The notes below the pieces were generated by a model. That model was not told where the DNA came from. It did no database searches and saw only the letters and a list, made by a program, of their open reading frames with translations. 30,347 bases of DNA from JBIKLM01 sp044375105 (lineage in GTDB: Bacteria; Planctomycetota; UBA1135; GCA-002686595), in NCBI GenBank assembly GCA_044375105.1, contig JBILNK010000031.1, forward strand, positions 1 through 30,347. Direction: 5' to 3'. The translations under genes and the position numbers were made by a program. Of this stretch, positions 17,517 through 24,595 are shown in pieces (the first letter of the stretch is position 1; each line of letters opens with the position of its first letter).

Positions 17517-18008
17517 ATGCAGCCTGCTTTCTCGCCCCAGCGACCCCGTTCCGAGGACCCGGCCATCGATCCGCTCGACCCCTCCGCCCAAAGCGACGCC
17601 GCCCGCCTGCGGCTGGTGCTCAGCGCCCAGCAGCTGGCGATCGCCTGCGCCCAACTGGTCGAAGCCCGCAAGGCCGAATCGATCGAGGTGATCCAGGTCG
17701 GCGAACGCCTCAAGGTCGCGGATTACTTCGTGGTCGCCTCGGGCACCAGCCGGGCCCACGTCAAGGCGCTCTTCGACGAGCTGCACGTGCGCCTGAAGGC
17801 CGCGGGCATCCAGCACCGGCCCGCGGAAGGCCAGGAGCTCGGCTGGTGGATCGTGCTGGACTACGGCGATGTGGTCGTGCACCTGCTGCAACCCGAAGCG
17901 CGCAGCTACTACGACATCGAGCGCCTCTACGGCGATTGCCCGCGGCTGGATTGGCGCAGCGCCGCCGCCGTGCTGCCGCCGGAACAGACCCTGCGCTCCG
18001 GCTCCTGA
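17517..18008 (+). CDS. rsfS: Ribosomal silencing factor RsfS
   Basis: 163 residues from ATG 17517; a GTG at 17496 is an alternative. RsfS binds ribosomal protein uL14 and keeps the two subunits apart when nutrients are short. The core domain (about residues 35-145) has the family pattern: VADYFVVASGTSRAHVKALFDEL, then a GWWIVLDYGDVVVHLL strand and the C-terminal R-S-Y-Y-D-I-E-R-L-Y-G-D motif. The first 30 residues are extra and Pro-rich. In most bacteria rsfS sits with nadD or rlmH; here it stands alone between hppA and a repeat-filled gap. Gene identification is secure; the start is not. Confidence 0.93.
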   Translation: MQPAFSPQRPRSEDPAIDPLDPSAQSDAARLRLVLSAQQLAIACAQLVEARKAESIEVIQVGERLKVADYFVVASGTSRAHVKALFDELHVRLKAAGIQHRPAEGQELGWWIVLDYGDVVVHLLQPEARSYYDIERLYGDCPRLDWRSAAAVLPPEQTLRSGS

Positions 18009-18015
18009 GAGGCTG

Positions 18016-18047
18016 AAAAAAAAATCGACTCGGACTGCGCCCGAGCC
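18016..18047 (-). terminator. Minus-strand terminator facing rsfS
   Basis: Read on minus, a 7-bp stem (ggctcgg/ccgagtc with one G-U pair, 18047-18027) is followed by GA and nine T (18024-18016). This is a textbook intrinsic terminator for transcripts coming from the right, although the FKBP gene already has its own. Confidence 0.65.
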
Positions 18048-18252
18048 GTCCCATTTGCCTGCCCGCATGACTGCGGGCAGCCATCCGGCAGCCACAGAAG
18101 CTGCAATCACCGCTGCGCGCCGATCGCCACACCGAGCAGGCCGAAAAAGGGGCTTCGGGGAGCCTTCCGAAACCAAAGTCAGCCCGCTGCCGGGCAACCC
18201 CTCAAGCGCCATCCGAAAGACCCCCCCAAGGCCCTGGAGGTCCAGAGCCGGG

Positions 18253-18406
18253 AGCCCCACCACGACGCGCACCGTGAGCCCCACCACGACGCGCACCGGG
18301 AGCCCCACCACGACGCGCACCGGGCACCCCACCACGACTCGCACCGGGCACGCCAACGCGACTCGCACCGGGCACGCCAACGCGACGCGCATCGGGCACC
18401 CCACCA
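18253..18406. repeat. 24-bp tandem repeat, six units plus a partial
   Basis: Six units of 24 bp fill 18253-18396, and a partial unit follows. Each contains ccaccacgac or ccaacgcgac followed by gcgcaccg or tcgcaccg. Units 2 and 3 are identical and unit 1 differs at one base; units 4-6 carry a C instead of A at the first position and further changes. The period is a multiple of three, so any frame would give an 8-residue repeat, but no gene is supported. Confidence 0.95.
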
Positions 18407-18494
18407 AACGGCCCCTATTCGCCCGCAGCCACCCGAGCTCCCACGAATCGCCTTTTTTCACCCCCCAGGGAAAACGCCCTCACACCCGAACTCC

Positions 18495-18519
18495 TCCGCT
18501 CGGGCTCGGCCCGAGCGGA
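18495..18519. other. Perfect 11-bp hairpin
   Basis: Arms tccgctcgggc and gcccgagcgga with loop tcg, followed on plus by seven further A. It is not a standard terminator on either strand, because the T-run precedes the hairpin on minus. Confidence 0.6.
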
Positions 18520-18550
18520 AAAAAAAGAAACCTCCGGACATCCCTCAAGA

Positions 18551-18581
18551 GGGGGGCTTGGCGCTCCGCGCCAAGCCCCCC
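18551..18581. other. Perfect 14-bp hairpin
   Basis: Arms ggggggcttggcgc and its exact complement with loop tcc. It shares the GCTCCGC apex with the FKBP terminator next to it. It may be a back-up terminator for the FKBP gene or an RNA-stabilising element. Confidence 0.6.
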
Positions 18582-18616
18582 CCACCGGTCGCCCCAGGCG
18601 CCCCCCAAAAAACAAC

Positions 18617-18651
18617 ATTGATCGGTTGGGGCTCCGCCCCAACCGATCAAT
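18617..18651 (-). terminator. Terminator overlapping the end of the FKBP gene
   Basis: A perfect 16-bp stem (attgatcggttggggc and complement) with loop tcc, followed on minus by GTTGTTTTTT. It is an intrinsic terminator whose right arm includes the stop codon of the isomerase gene (TGA at 18649-18647). Confidence 0.85.
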
Positions 18652-19153
18652 GCGCATGCCCGCCCGCCCCGTGGGCGTGGCCGTGCTGCTGCTCCTCGTG
18701 GGTCGCCGGCCGGATGCCGTAGACGTAGACCTCGAAGTGCAGCTCCTGGCCGGCCAGGGGGTGGTTCTTGTCGATCAGGACCTGGTCGCCCTCGACGCCG
18801 CCGACGCGGATGCGCAGGGGCAGGCCGTCCGGGGTGCGGCCGGAGAAGACCATGCCGGCCTTGATCTCCACGTTGGGCGGGAACTGGGCGCGCGGGACCC
18901 GCTCCAGCAGCTCCGGGCGGTGGGGCCCGTAGGCCTCTGCCGCGGGCACGACGGCCTTGACCGTGGTGCCGCGGCGCTGGCCGAGCAGGGCCTTGTCGAG
19001 GCCCGGCACGATGTTGCCGGCACCGGCCAGGTAGGAGAGGGGCGGGCCACCGTTCTTGTTGGTGTCGAGCTGCTTTCCGGCGGCGTCCTTGAGGGTGTAG
19101 TAGATGGCCACCACGTGGCCGGCTTCGATCAGTTCGGGGGTCGGGGTCGCCAT
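18647..19153 (-). CDS. SlyD-like FKBP-type peptidyl-prolyl cis-trans isomerase
   Basis: 168 residues. The N-terminal FKBP half has ELIEAGHVVAIYYTLKDAAG and PLSYLAGAGNIVPGLDKALLG; the insert-in-flap half has VVPAAEAYGPHRPELLERVP and the return strand VLIDKNHPLAGQELHFEVYV. This arrangement (FKBP fold with an IF domain) is that of SlyD, a cytosolic folding helper. The C-terminus ends in a His-rich tail HGHAHGAGGHAH, the nickel/zinc-binding feature of SlyD proteins. The gene is divergent from the zinc-free ribosomal protein genes. The start is ATG 19153, fitting the family; a longer upstream frame is not supported. Confidence 0.92.
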   Translation of the reverse strand: MATPTPELIEAGHVVAIYYTLKDAAGKQLDTNKNGGPPLSYLAGAGNIVPGLDKALLGQRRGTTVKAVVPAAEAYGPHRPELLERVPRAQFPPNVEIKAGMVFSGRTPDGLPLRIRVGGVEGDQVLIDKNHPLAGQELHFEVYVYGIRPATHEEQQHGHAHGAGGHAH

Positions 19154-19415
19154 GGGGTCGCGGGCGGTCGGGCGCGGGCGGTCGGGAACGGGGGGCCGGC
19201 GGGGCCGGTCCGGGGACTGGGGGGGCGCCATGCTACGGTCCCGGGCGCCGCGGGCTTCCCTCCGGATGCGCCGCTCGGCATACTCTTCTCCCCCGCAGGG
19301 TCGGCCGGCCTCCGCCCGCCCCCCCCCCGGGGTCCCCCGAGCCTCCGATCCTGGGAGCCCCCGGCGCCGCAGCGGCCGGTCCTGCTCCGTCCCCTTCCTC
19401 TGCCCTCCGACGACC

Positions 19416-19721
19416 GTGGCCAAGAAGAGTTCTGTCAACAAGAACAACGCCCGCAAGGCGCGCGCCGAGAAGGTGTTCGCGCGGCGCAGCGAGCTGACCC
19501 AGCTGATCCGCAACCCCCAGGTCTCCGACGAAGAGAAGGAGCAGGCCTATCTCAAGCTGCACAAGCTCGGCCCCAACAGCAGCCGCGTGCGCGTGCGCCT
19601 GCGCTGCGCCCTGACCGGCCGCTCGCGCGGCAACTACCGCAAGTTCGGCATCTGCCGGGTGACGTTCCGCGAGCTGGCCCTGCTGGGCCAGATCCCCGGC
19701 GTGCGCAAAGCCTCCTGGTGA
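19416..19721 (+). CDS. rpsN: 30S ribosomal protein bS14/uS14, zinc-free long form
   Basis: 101 residues from a GTG start (protein VAKKSSVNKNNARK). The C-terminal block LRCALTGRSRGNYRKFG, then FRELALLGQIPGVRKASW, is typical of S14, which binds 16S rRNA in the head of the small subunit. It is the long form without the two CxxC zinc motifs. Usually rpsN sits in the large ribosomal protein operon; here it stands with a type-B L31 gene instead, so it may be a zinc-independent paralogue. No Shine-Dalgarno sequence precedes the GTG. Confidence 0.95.
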   Translation: MAKKSSVNKNNARKARAEKVFARRSELTQLIRNPQVSDEEKEQAYLKLHKLGPNSSRVRVRLRCALTGRSRGNYRKFGICRVTFRELALLGQIPGVRKASW

Positions 19722-19818
19722 GCCAAGGCCCCGCCGCGGCGCCCCTCGAGACCCAGCTCCAACTCGAAGGCCTCGAACGGCCTTCCCCACGCTCAGCGAC
19801 AACGACCGCTCTGCACCC

Positions 19819-20064
19819 ATGAAGAAGGACATCCACCCCGACTACCGCACCGTCGTGTTCCGCGACGTGTCCTCGGGAGTCAACTACCTGACCCGCTCGA
19901 CGATCCGCACCCAAGAGAAGATCAAGTGGGAGGACGGGAACGAATACCCGCTCTACAAGATCAACGTCTCCGCGTCGTCGCACCCGTTCTACACCGGCCA
20001 GAAACAGCTGGTGGACACCGCGGGCCGCATCGAGAAGTTCAAGAAGCGCTACAAGAAGGGCTGA
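19819..20064 (+). CDS. rpmE2: 50S ribosomal protein bL31, type B (zinc-free)
   Basis: 81 residues: MKKDIHPDYRTVVFRDVSSG, then INVSASSHPFYTGQKQL and a basic tail. L31 bridges the subunits at the top of the large subunit. Where zinc-type L31 has CxxC cysteines this one has none (SASSHPFYTG), and the length is that of type B, which many bacteria use when zinc is scarce. It follows rpsN with 97 bp between; they are probably cotranscribed. No AT-rich Zur box is evident before either gene, so zinc-dependent control is not shown by the sequence. Confidence 0.97.
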   Translation: MKKDIHPDYRTVVFRDVSSGVNYLTRSTIRTQEKIKWEDGNEYPLYKINVSASSHPFYTGQKQLVDTAGRIEKFKKRYKKG

Positions 20065-20433
20065 TCGACTGGCCTGCGCGCCGGTGCGAGCCCTGGCGCT
20101 CGGGAGCCGGCGCGATCTTCCGATGTAGAGAGCCTGCCCGGCTATGCCAGGGCAAGGCCCAAAGTGCGGGATCGAACAGCGGGGCGGCCCTCGGGCCGCC
20201 CCGCTGCCGTTGCCGGCCGAGTGTCGCCGGCCGAGTGCTCACGGCTTGGTTCTCCCGGCATAGCGCTCCCGGCTGGGTGCGGACGTCGCGATCCTTGGCC
20301 GGGTTTGAAGACGCCGCGCGCTCGGGCGTTCGATCGGCCAGAGGCCGAGGTGCCCCAGGCCGCGGGACGCCGGGAGGCCCCGATCCTGCGCCGGGTCAGA
20401 GCCCATGGCATGCTCTAGGCGCCGGAGCCGCGC
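20065..20433. other. Intergenic region with hairpin, 12-bp direct repeat and promoter-like box
   Basis: Apart from the hairpin at 20177-20206, a 12-bp direct repeat gccggccgagtg occurs at 20212-20223 and 20226-20237. Near the right end TAGGCG (20416-20421), preceded by GCTC, lies 12 nt before the next start. No gene or tRNA is seen. Confidence 0.45.
20177..20206 (+). terminator. Hairpin after the rpsN-rpmE2 pair
   Basis: A perfect 13-bp stem (cagcggggcggcc/ggccgccccgctg) with loop ctcg, 112 bp after the rpmE2 stop. The bases after it (ccgttgcc) are not T-rich, so it may stop transcription only partly. Confidence 0.55.
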
Positions 20434-22017
20434 TTGATCCCTTCGCACCCCAGCGCCCCCAACGTCGAACCCGGCCAGCTGCGACCGAATCTCCGCCATC
20501 CCTGCGCGCCGGGCCTGGCGCTGCGCGCGGCTTTTGCCGCTTTGGTCGCCCTCTGGTTGTTGTGGAGCGTGCCCCGGAGCAGCGATGCCCAGATCCTGGG
20601 CAACGACGCGCTGTTCTACGCCGCTGCGCTGGACTCCGGGGACCGCGGCCAAATCGTCAGCGCCCACCATCCCCTGACGCAGCTGCTGGCCTGGGGGCTC
20701 CTGGGCCTGGGCCGCAGCGCCGGCCTCCTGCCGCAGGGACATCCCGGAGCGCTGGAGGCCCTGCGCTGGATTTCCGCCTTGGGGGCAGGCGCCTGCGCCG
20801 CCTGGCTGTGGGCCTTCGGCACACGCCGGCTCGAGCGCGCCTCCGGCCTGGCCCTGGCCCTCTGCTTCGCCGTGTCCGCCGGCAATTGGCTCTATGGCGC
20901 GGTCGGGGAAACGTATCTGCCCGCTCTCTTCGCCAGCGCCGGCCTGCTGGCCACCCTGATCGAAGCGCGCCTCGCCGGGCAGCCGGCGCCGATCGGCAAG
21001 GGCGTGCTGTGGCTGACCTTGGCCTGCGCCCTGCGCCAGGATGCGGTGCTCGTGGTGCCGGCGGTCTGGCTCCTGGCGGGGTTCGCCAGGGGCCTGTGGA
21101 TCCTGTCGCTGGCCGGCGCCGCCAGCCTGTTGCTGTACCTCGGCTTCCACGGCCTGAGCGGCGTCGAGACCCCCTTCCTGCCCTGGTTGCGCGGTTTGGC
21201 GGACACCGGACTGTGGGGCGCGCCCCCGGACCTCCAGCGCCTGGGCATCTCCCTGGCGGTGCAGCAGCACGCGCTCAACTACGCCCTGCGACATCCAGCG
21301 ACCGCTTGGCTCTCCTACGGCTCCACGGCCCTGGCCGCGCTGGGCCTCCTGTGGCTCGGCCGCGGGGCGGCGCTGCCCGCGGGCGCCGGCCGCGCGCTGC
21401 TGGCCCTGGGTCTGTTCGCCCTGACGCGGCTGCTGTTCTTCACCTGGTGGCAGCCCGGCAACATGGAGTACCACACCGGCACCTGGCTGCCGCTGTTCCT
21501 GGCGGCGGCCCTGTGGCTCGAGCGCGGCTTCCCGGTGCGCTCAGCCCCGCTGCGGGCGGGGCTGATCTCGGCTTGGGCCCTGCTGCTCTTGGCCTGCAAC
21601 TGGACGGCCTTGATCGGTCCCCTGCGTTCGGAGCGCCTGGCCGAGCGCGTGCGCGCCGGCCTGCAGTCGGCCGGACCGGGGGCCCTGCTGGTCGCCCTCG
21701 ACGGGTTCGCCGACTTCATGCTGCTGCGCGACCGCGGCGAACTGCCCTACCAAAGCGCCAGCGCCTGGATCAGCGGCGGCGACCGGAGCCAAGCCCCGGC
21801 CCTGCTGCAGGCGGTGCGCGAGCACCTGGCGAGCGGTCGCTGCGTGCTGCTGCTGCGCGAGGCCGATCTGATGGCCGAGCTCGGCTTTCCGGCGCACCCG
21901 CTCGATCCCGCGGCTCTGGGCGAGCTGACCGCCCTGGCGGGGCGCGTCGAGCGGCTCGAGAAGCCGTCCACGGGCGCCCGCGGCGCCGAACCCTTCGCGC
22001 TGGTGCTGCGCCCATGA
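20434..22017 (+). CDS. Multi-pass membrane protein, probable GT-C/GT39-type glycosyltransferase
   Basis: 527 residues from a TTG start. About 10-11 hydrophobic segments (for example FAALVALWLLWSV, ALRWISALGAGACAAWLW, LWILSLAGAASLLLYLG and ALLALGLFALTRLLFF) are followed by a C-terminal soluble part of about 110 residues. The first loop has LGNDALFYAAALDSGD, where GT-C enzymes have an acidic catalytic motif, and HHPLTQLLAWGLLG resembles the HP-x-L stretch of that loop. GT-C enzymes use polyprenyl-phosphate sugars as donors on the outside of the inner membrane. The stop overlaps the next start (ATGA), so both are made together and may act as a pair. Confidence 0.65.
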   Translation: MIPSHPSAPNVEPGQLRPNLRHPCAPGLALRAAFAALVALWLLWSVPRSSDAQILGNDALFYAAALDSGDRGQIVSAHHPLTQLLAWGLLGLGRSAGLLPQGHPGALEALRWISALGAGACAAWLWAFGTRRLERASGLALALCFAVSAGNWLYGAVGETYLPALFASAGLLATLIEARLAGQPAPIGKGVLWLTLACALRQDAVLVVPAVWLLAGFARGLWILSLAGAASLLLYLGFHGLSGVETPFLPWLRGLADTGLWGAPPDLQRLGISLAVQQHALNYALRHPATAWLSYGSTALAALGLLWLGRGAALPAGAGRALLALGLFALTRLLFFTWWQPGNMEYHTGTWLPLFLAAALWLERGFPVRSAPLRAGLISAWALLLLACNWTALIGPLRSERLAERVRAGLQSAGPGALLVALDGFADFMLLRDRGELPYQSASAWISGGDRSQAPALLQAVREHLASGRCVLLLREADLMAELGFPAHPLDPAALGELTALAGRVERLEKPSTGARGAEPFALVLRP

Positions 22018-23633
22018 AGGGGCCCGCGAGAGCCGCGCAAGGCCCGTGGAGCCGCATCGAAGGCCCGCTGATCGCCCTCTGCCTGCTGCTCGGGCTGGGC
22101 CTGCGGCTCCTGGACTTGCGCGCCCCCTTCGATCGCCAATTCGACGGCTTCCAGGGCTCGTTCTTCGCCGTCTGCGCGATCAACTACGAGCGCCTTGGCT
22201 TCGAAGCCCTGGCGGGGTATCCGATCGCCAACATCGACCCGCGGCCTGGCGAGCCGCAGACCTACTACGCCTATGCCAACCACCCGCCGCTGGTGCCCTG
22301 GATGGGCTGGGCCAGCCTGCGGCTGTTCGGACCCGACGGCTGGAGCGAGGCCTGGCGCGAGCAGCGCGCTCCGCAGGGGATCGAAGGGACCCTGCGGGCC
22401 CCGTTCCTGCTCGGGCAGCTGCTCGGCTGGGCGGGGCTATCCCTGGCCTTGGCCAGCCTGGGAGCCCGACGGGCTGCGCTGTTCTCGGCGGCGCTGTACG
22501 GCCTGATGCCCCTGACCTGCCTTTATGGGGGGCTCGTCAATTATGAAAATCCGTCCCTGGGCGCCCTGTGCCTGGCCGCCGCGGCCCTGGCGCGTCGGCG
22601 CAGCGGCGGTAGCTGGCTCTGGCTGGCCCTAGGCTTGGGGCTCGCGGCGTTGGCCGCGGGTACGACCTTCGCGCCGGTGTTCTTCCTGCCCGGCCTGTGC
22701 CTTTGGACCTGGCTGGGCCGCGGGCGCAGAGGCTTCCTCGAAGGTTCGGGGCTGGCGCTGGCCATGTTGGTCCCCGTGGCCCTGCACGGTCGCTTCGCCC
22801 GGCGCGCCCTAGCGCTGGTGGAGGCCGAGCCCAGCGGCCTCGCCGAGCGCGCGCAGCAGCTCTTGGCCCCTCTGCTCGACGGCAGCCTGCCCTTCGGGCG
22901 CTGGCTGACGCTGCAAGGCCGGATCCTGCTCGAGTACCTGGGCCCCGGCCACCTGGTCTTGGCCGCCGCCGGACTGTTGCTGGCAATGCGCGGGCTCACG
23001 CGGCCGGGACCCATGCGGGCCACCCACTCCCTGGCCCTGGCGCTGCTCTCGGGAGGCCTGCTGGTGCAGCTCGGCTTCTATCGCCACACCGGCGACCCCC
23101 AGGAGCCGTTCTTGCTGAATCTGGCCCCAGCCTTGGCGGCTTTGGGCGGTCTGGCGCTCGCCAGCCTGTCCGAGAGCTTCCGCGCCAAGCCGCGCCTGGG
23201 ACTGCTGGCACCCTTGGTCCTGCTGCTGGCGGCGGCCCTGGGCCTCCCGAACGGGCTCACGCTGCACCGCACCTGGCGCGGAGGCGACTCGCCAAGGCCC
23301 GACGACGTCGGTTCAGAACTCGCCACCTTGCTGCCGTCCGGCGCAGTCGGCTGGTATCCCGAGGGCCTCGGATTCAACAACGCGGTGTTTTTCTACGCCT
23401 GGCGCACGCTGCTGCCGGTGGGGCCTGCCACCTATTCCGTGGCCGTGGAACAGCAGCAGCGCTTCGGCCTGGGAGCAGCGCCGGTGTACCTGTTGCTGCC
23501 TAAGCAGCCCGTCGGTGCCGCTGTCGCCAGCACGGCCGCCGTGGCCGCCGATTTCGAAACGAAGCGTCCGGGGCAACTCGCCAGTCCGGACACCGAAAGC
23601 GCCCACTTCCGCGCCTACCGGGTCTCGCGCTAG
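22014..23633 (+). CDS. GT39 (PMT/ArnT-type) membrane glycosyltransferase
   Basis: 539 residues overlapping the upstream gene by 4 bp. After a first membrane segment comes the loop motif APFDRQFDGFQGSFFA (D40, D44), then HPPLVPWMGWASLRLFG, as in PMT/ArnT-type enzymes that transfer sugars from polyprenyl phosphate to proteins or lipids. The central part has many Leu/Ala-rich segments (for example LWLALGLGLAALAAG and LAPLVLLLAAALGL), and the end is a soluble domain (DDVGSELATLLPSGAVGWYP). Targets are unknown. Because secreted proteins and other glycosyltransferases are in the window, an exported glycan or glycoprotein is plausible. No strong terminator follows. Confidence 0.8.
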   Translation: MKGPARAAQGPWSRIEGPLIALCLLLGLGLRLLDLRAPFDRQFDGFQGSFFAVCAINYERLGFEALAGYPIANIDPRPGEPQTYYAYANHPPLVPWMGWASLRLFGPDGWSEAWREQRAPQGIEGTLRAPFLLGQLLGWAGLSLALASLGARRAALFSAALYGLMPLTCLYGGLVNYENPSLGALCLAAAALARRRSGGSWLWLALGLGLAALAAGTTFAPVFFLPGLCLWTWLGRGRRGFLEGSGLALAMLVPVALHGRFARRALALVEAEPSGLAERAQQLLAPLLDGSLPFGRWLTLQGRILLEYLGPGHLVLAAAGLLLAMRGLTRPGPMRATHSLALALLSGGLLVQLGFYRHTGDPQEPFLLNLAPALAALGGLALASLSESFRAKPRLGLLAPLVLLLAAALGLPNGLTLHRTWRGGDSPRPDDVGSELATLLPSGAVGWYPEGLGFNNAVFFYAWRTLLPVGPATYSVAVEQQQRFGLGAAPVYLLLPKQPVGAAVASTAAVAADFETKRPGQLASPDTESAHFRAYRVSR

Positions 23634-23692
23634 AGCCGGTCGAAGGGGCTCTGGGAGCTCGGGCGCGGCCCGCTGCGACGGGTTCTGGCCGG

Positions 23693-24394
23693 TCAGGGGC
23701 GCCGCGGTCCGCCGCTGAACAGCGGCAGCAGGCTGTGTTCGAGCTTGCGGTACAGCTCGCCGGTCGCGCGCACATCCCGCAGGCAATACTCACCGATCTC
23801 CTCGATCCGGCCTTCGCGATAGGCGCGGCCCACCTGCGACCCGTCCAGGCCCCCCTTGGGGCTCTCCACTCCGAACCTGCGGCACCAATAATCGAGCCGG
23901 AACATCTCGCGCCGCGCGCCCATGAAAGACAGTACGTCCGACAGATCGCAGTGTTCGGCGATCGAGTAGCGGTTGGGCACCAGATTGCGCGAACAGGCCA
24001 CGCCCAGCTGAGCCGAACGGATCATCAGCATCGGCCCGTCGTAGCCGCGGCCGTTGAACGAAACCAGGCGCGGGCGCTTGCGCTCGAGCACGTCCCAAAA
24101 GCGCTGCAAGAGCTCGGCTTCGCCGCCGCAGAACAAGGTCGCGCGCGGGACCCGCTCCCAGTCGCGCTCGGCGGCGCTCTGGCCTTCGAGCAGCATCATC
24201 CCGCGATCGGCCTCCAGGTTCCAAAGTCCGATGGCGATCACCTGGCCGAGCCCTGGATAGAGCGCCAGACGCTCGGGAACCGCCTCGCGCTCCGCGTCGT
24301 CGCCGGCCCGGCTCAGCAGGTAGTCGCGGGTGGCTTGGTCGACTTCGGCCCACGGCAGGCCGGCCACTTCGATGTCGAAGACGATGGTGTCCAT
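23693..24394 (-). CDS. 3'-5' exonuclease, DnaQ-like (DEDDy), PolB-exonuclease-related
   Basis: 233 residues. The RNase H-like exonuclease motifs are complete: ExoI FDIEVAGLP (D7, E9), ExoII VSFNGRGYDGPML (D119) and ExoIII EYCLRDVRATGELY (Y203, D207; Y-x3-D, hence DEDDy). These four acidic residues and the tyrosine bind two metal ions and trim 3' ends of DNA or RNA. This small stand-alone type resembles the exonuclease domain of family-B polymerases and is annotated in many bacteria as a predicted PolB-like 3'-5' exonuclease. A GCTATGCT element (TATGCT 24423-24418) lies 23 nt before the ATG. It follows the AlkP-like gene with a 200-bp gap. Confidence 0.88.
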   Translation of the reverse strand: MDTIVFDIEVAGLPWAEVDQATRDYLLSRAGDDAEREAVPERLALYPGLGQVIAIGLWNLEADRGMMLLEGQSAAERDWERVPRATLFCGGEAELLQRFWDVLERKRPRLVSFNGRGYDGPMLMIRSAQLGVACSRNLVPNRYSIAEHCDLSDVLSFMGARREMFRLDYWCRRFGVESPKGGLDGSQVGRAYREGRIEEIGEYCLRDVRATGELYRKLEHSLLPLFSGGPRRP

Positions 24395-24417
24395 GGGTCG
24401 GCGACGAGGGGCTGCGC

Positions 24418-24423
24418 AGCATA
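24418..24423 (-). promoter_or_regulatory. Putative -10 box TATGCT before the exonuclease gene
   Basis: GCTATGCT on minus, identical to the box before the FHA gene. It ends 23 nt before the ATG, leaving a leader of about 16 nt without a Shine-Dalgarno sequence. Confidence 0.35.
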
Positions 24424-24595
24424 GCCCTTCAGCCGCCGCGGCAGGACCGCGGGCCAGGGCGATCGGCCGCCGCCGCGGGCCGCATTGCCCGCGGAGCTGC
24501 ACGCGGGCGTTTGCCCCGGCCGGACGAGCGCTGGGGGCCCTCGGCCTCCCCCACGGCGGGCGAAGCTCCCGCGCGCCAGCCGCCGAGCCCGGTCC

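Larger units (their letters stand above)
18009..18646. other. 640-bp gene-free region with repeat array and hairpins
   Basis: Left to right: the minus-strand terminator, a perfect 9-bp hairpin (18059-18080, ctgcccgca/tgcgggcag), an unremarkable stretch, the 24-bp tandem repeat (18253-18406), an 11-bp hairpin followed by an A-run (18495-18519), a 14-bp hairpin (18551-18581) and the FKBP terminator. No convincing gene. Confidence 0.6.

Noticed and set aside
18253..18406. CRISPR array or coding repeat
   Set aside because: There are no spacers. The surrounding open frames in either direction lack any other coding feature.
20065..20433. tRNA gene
   Set aside because: I looked for a T-loop GTTCGA-type sequence and acceptor stem; gcgggatcgaac has no matching arms.
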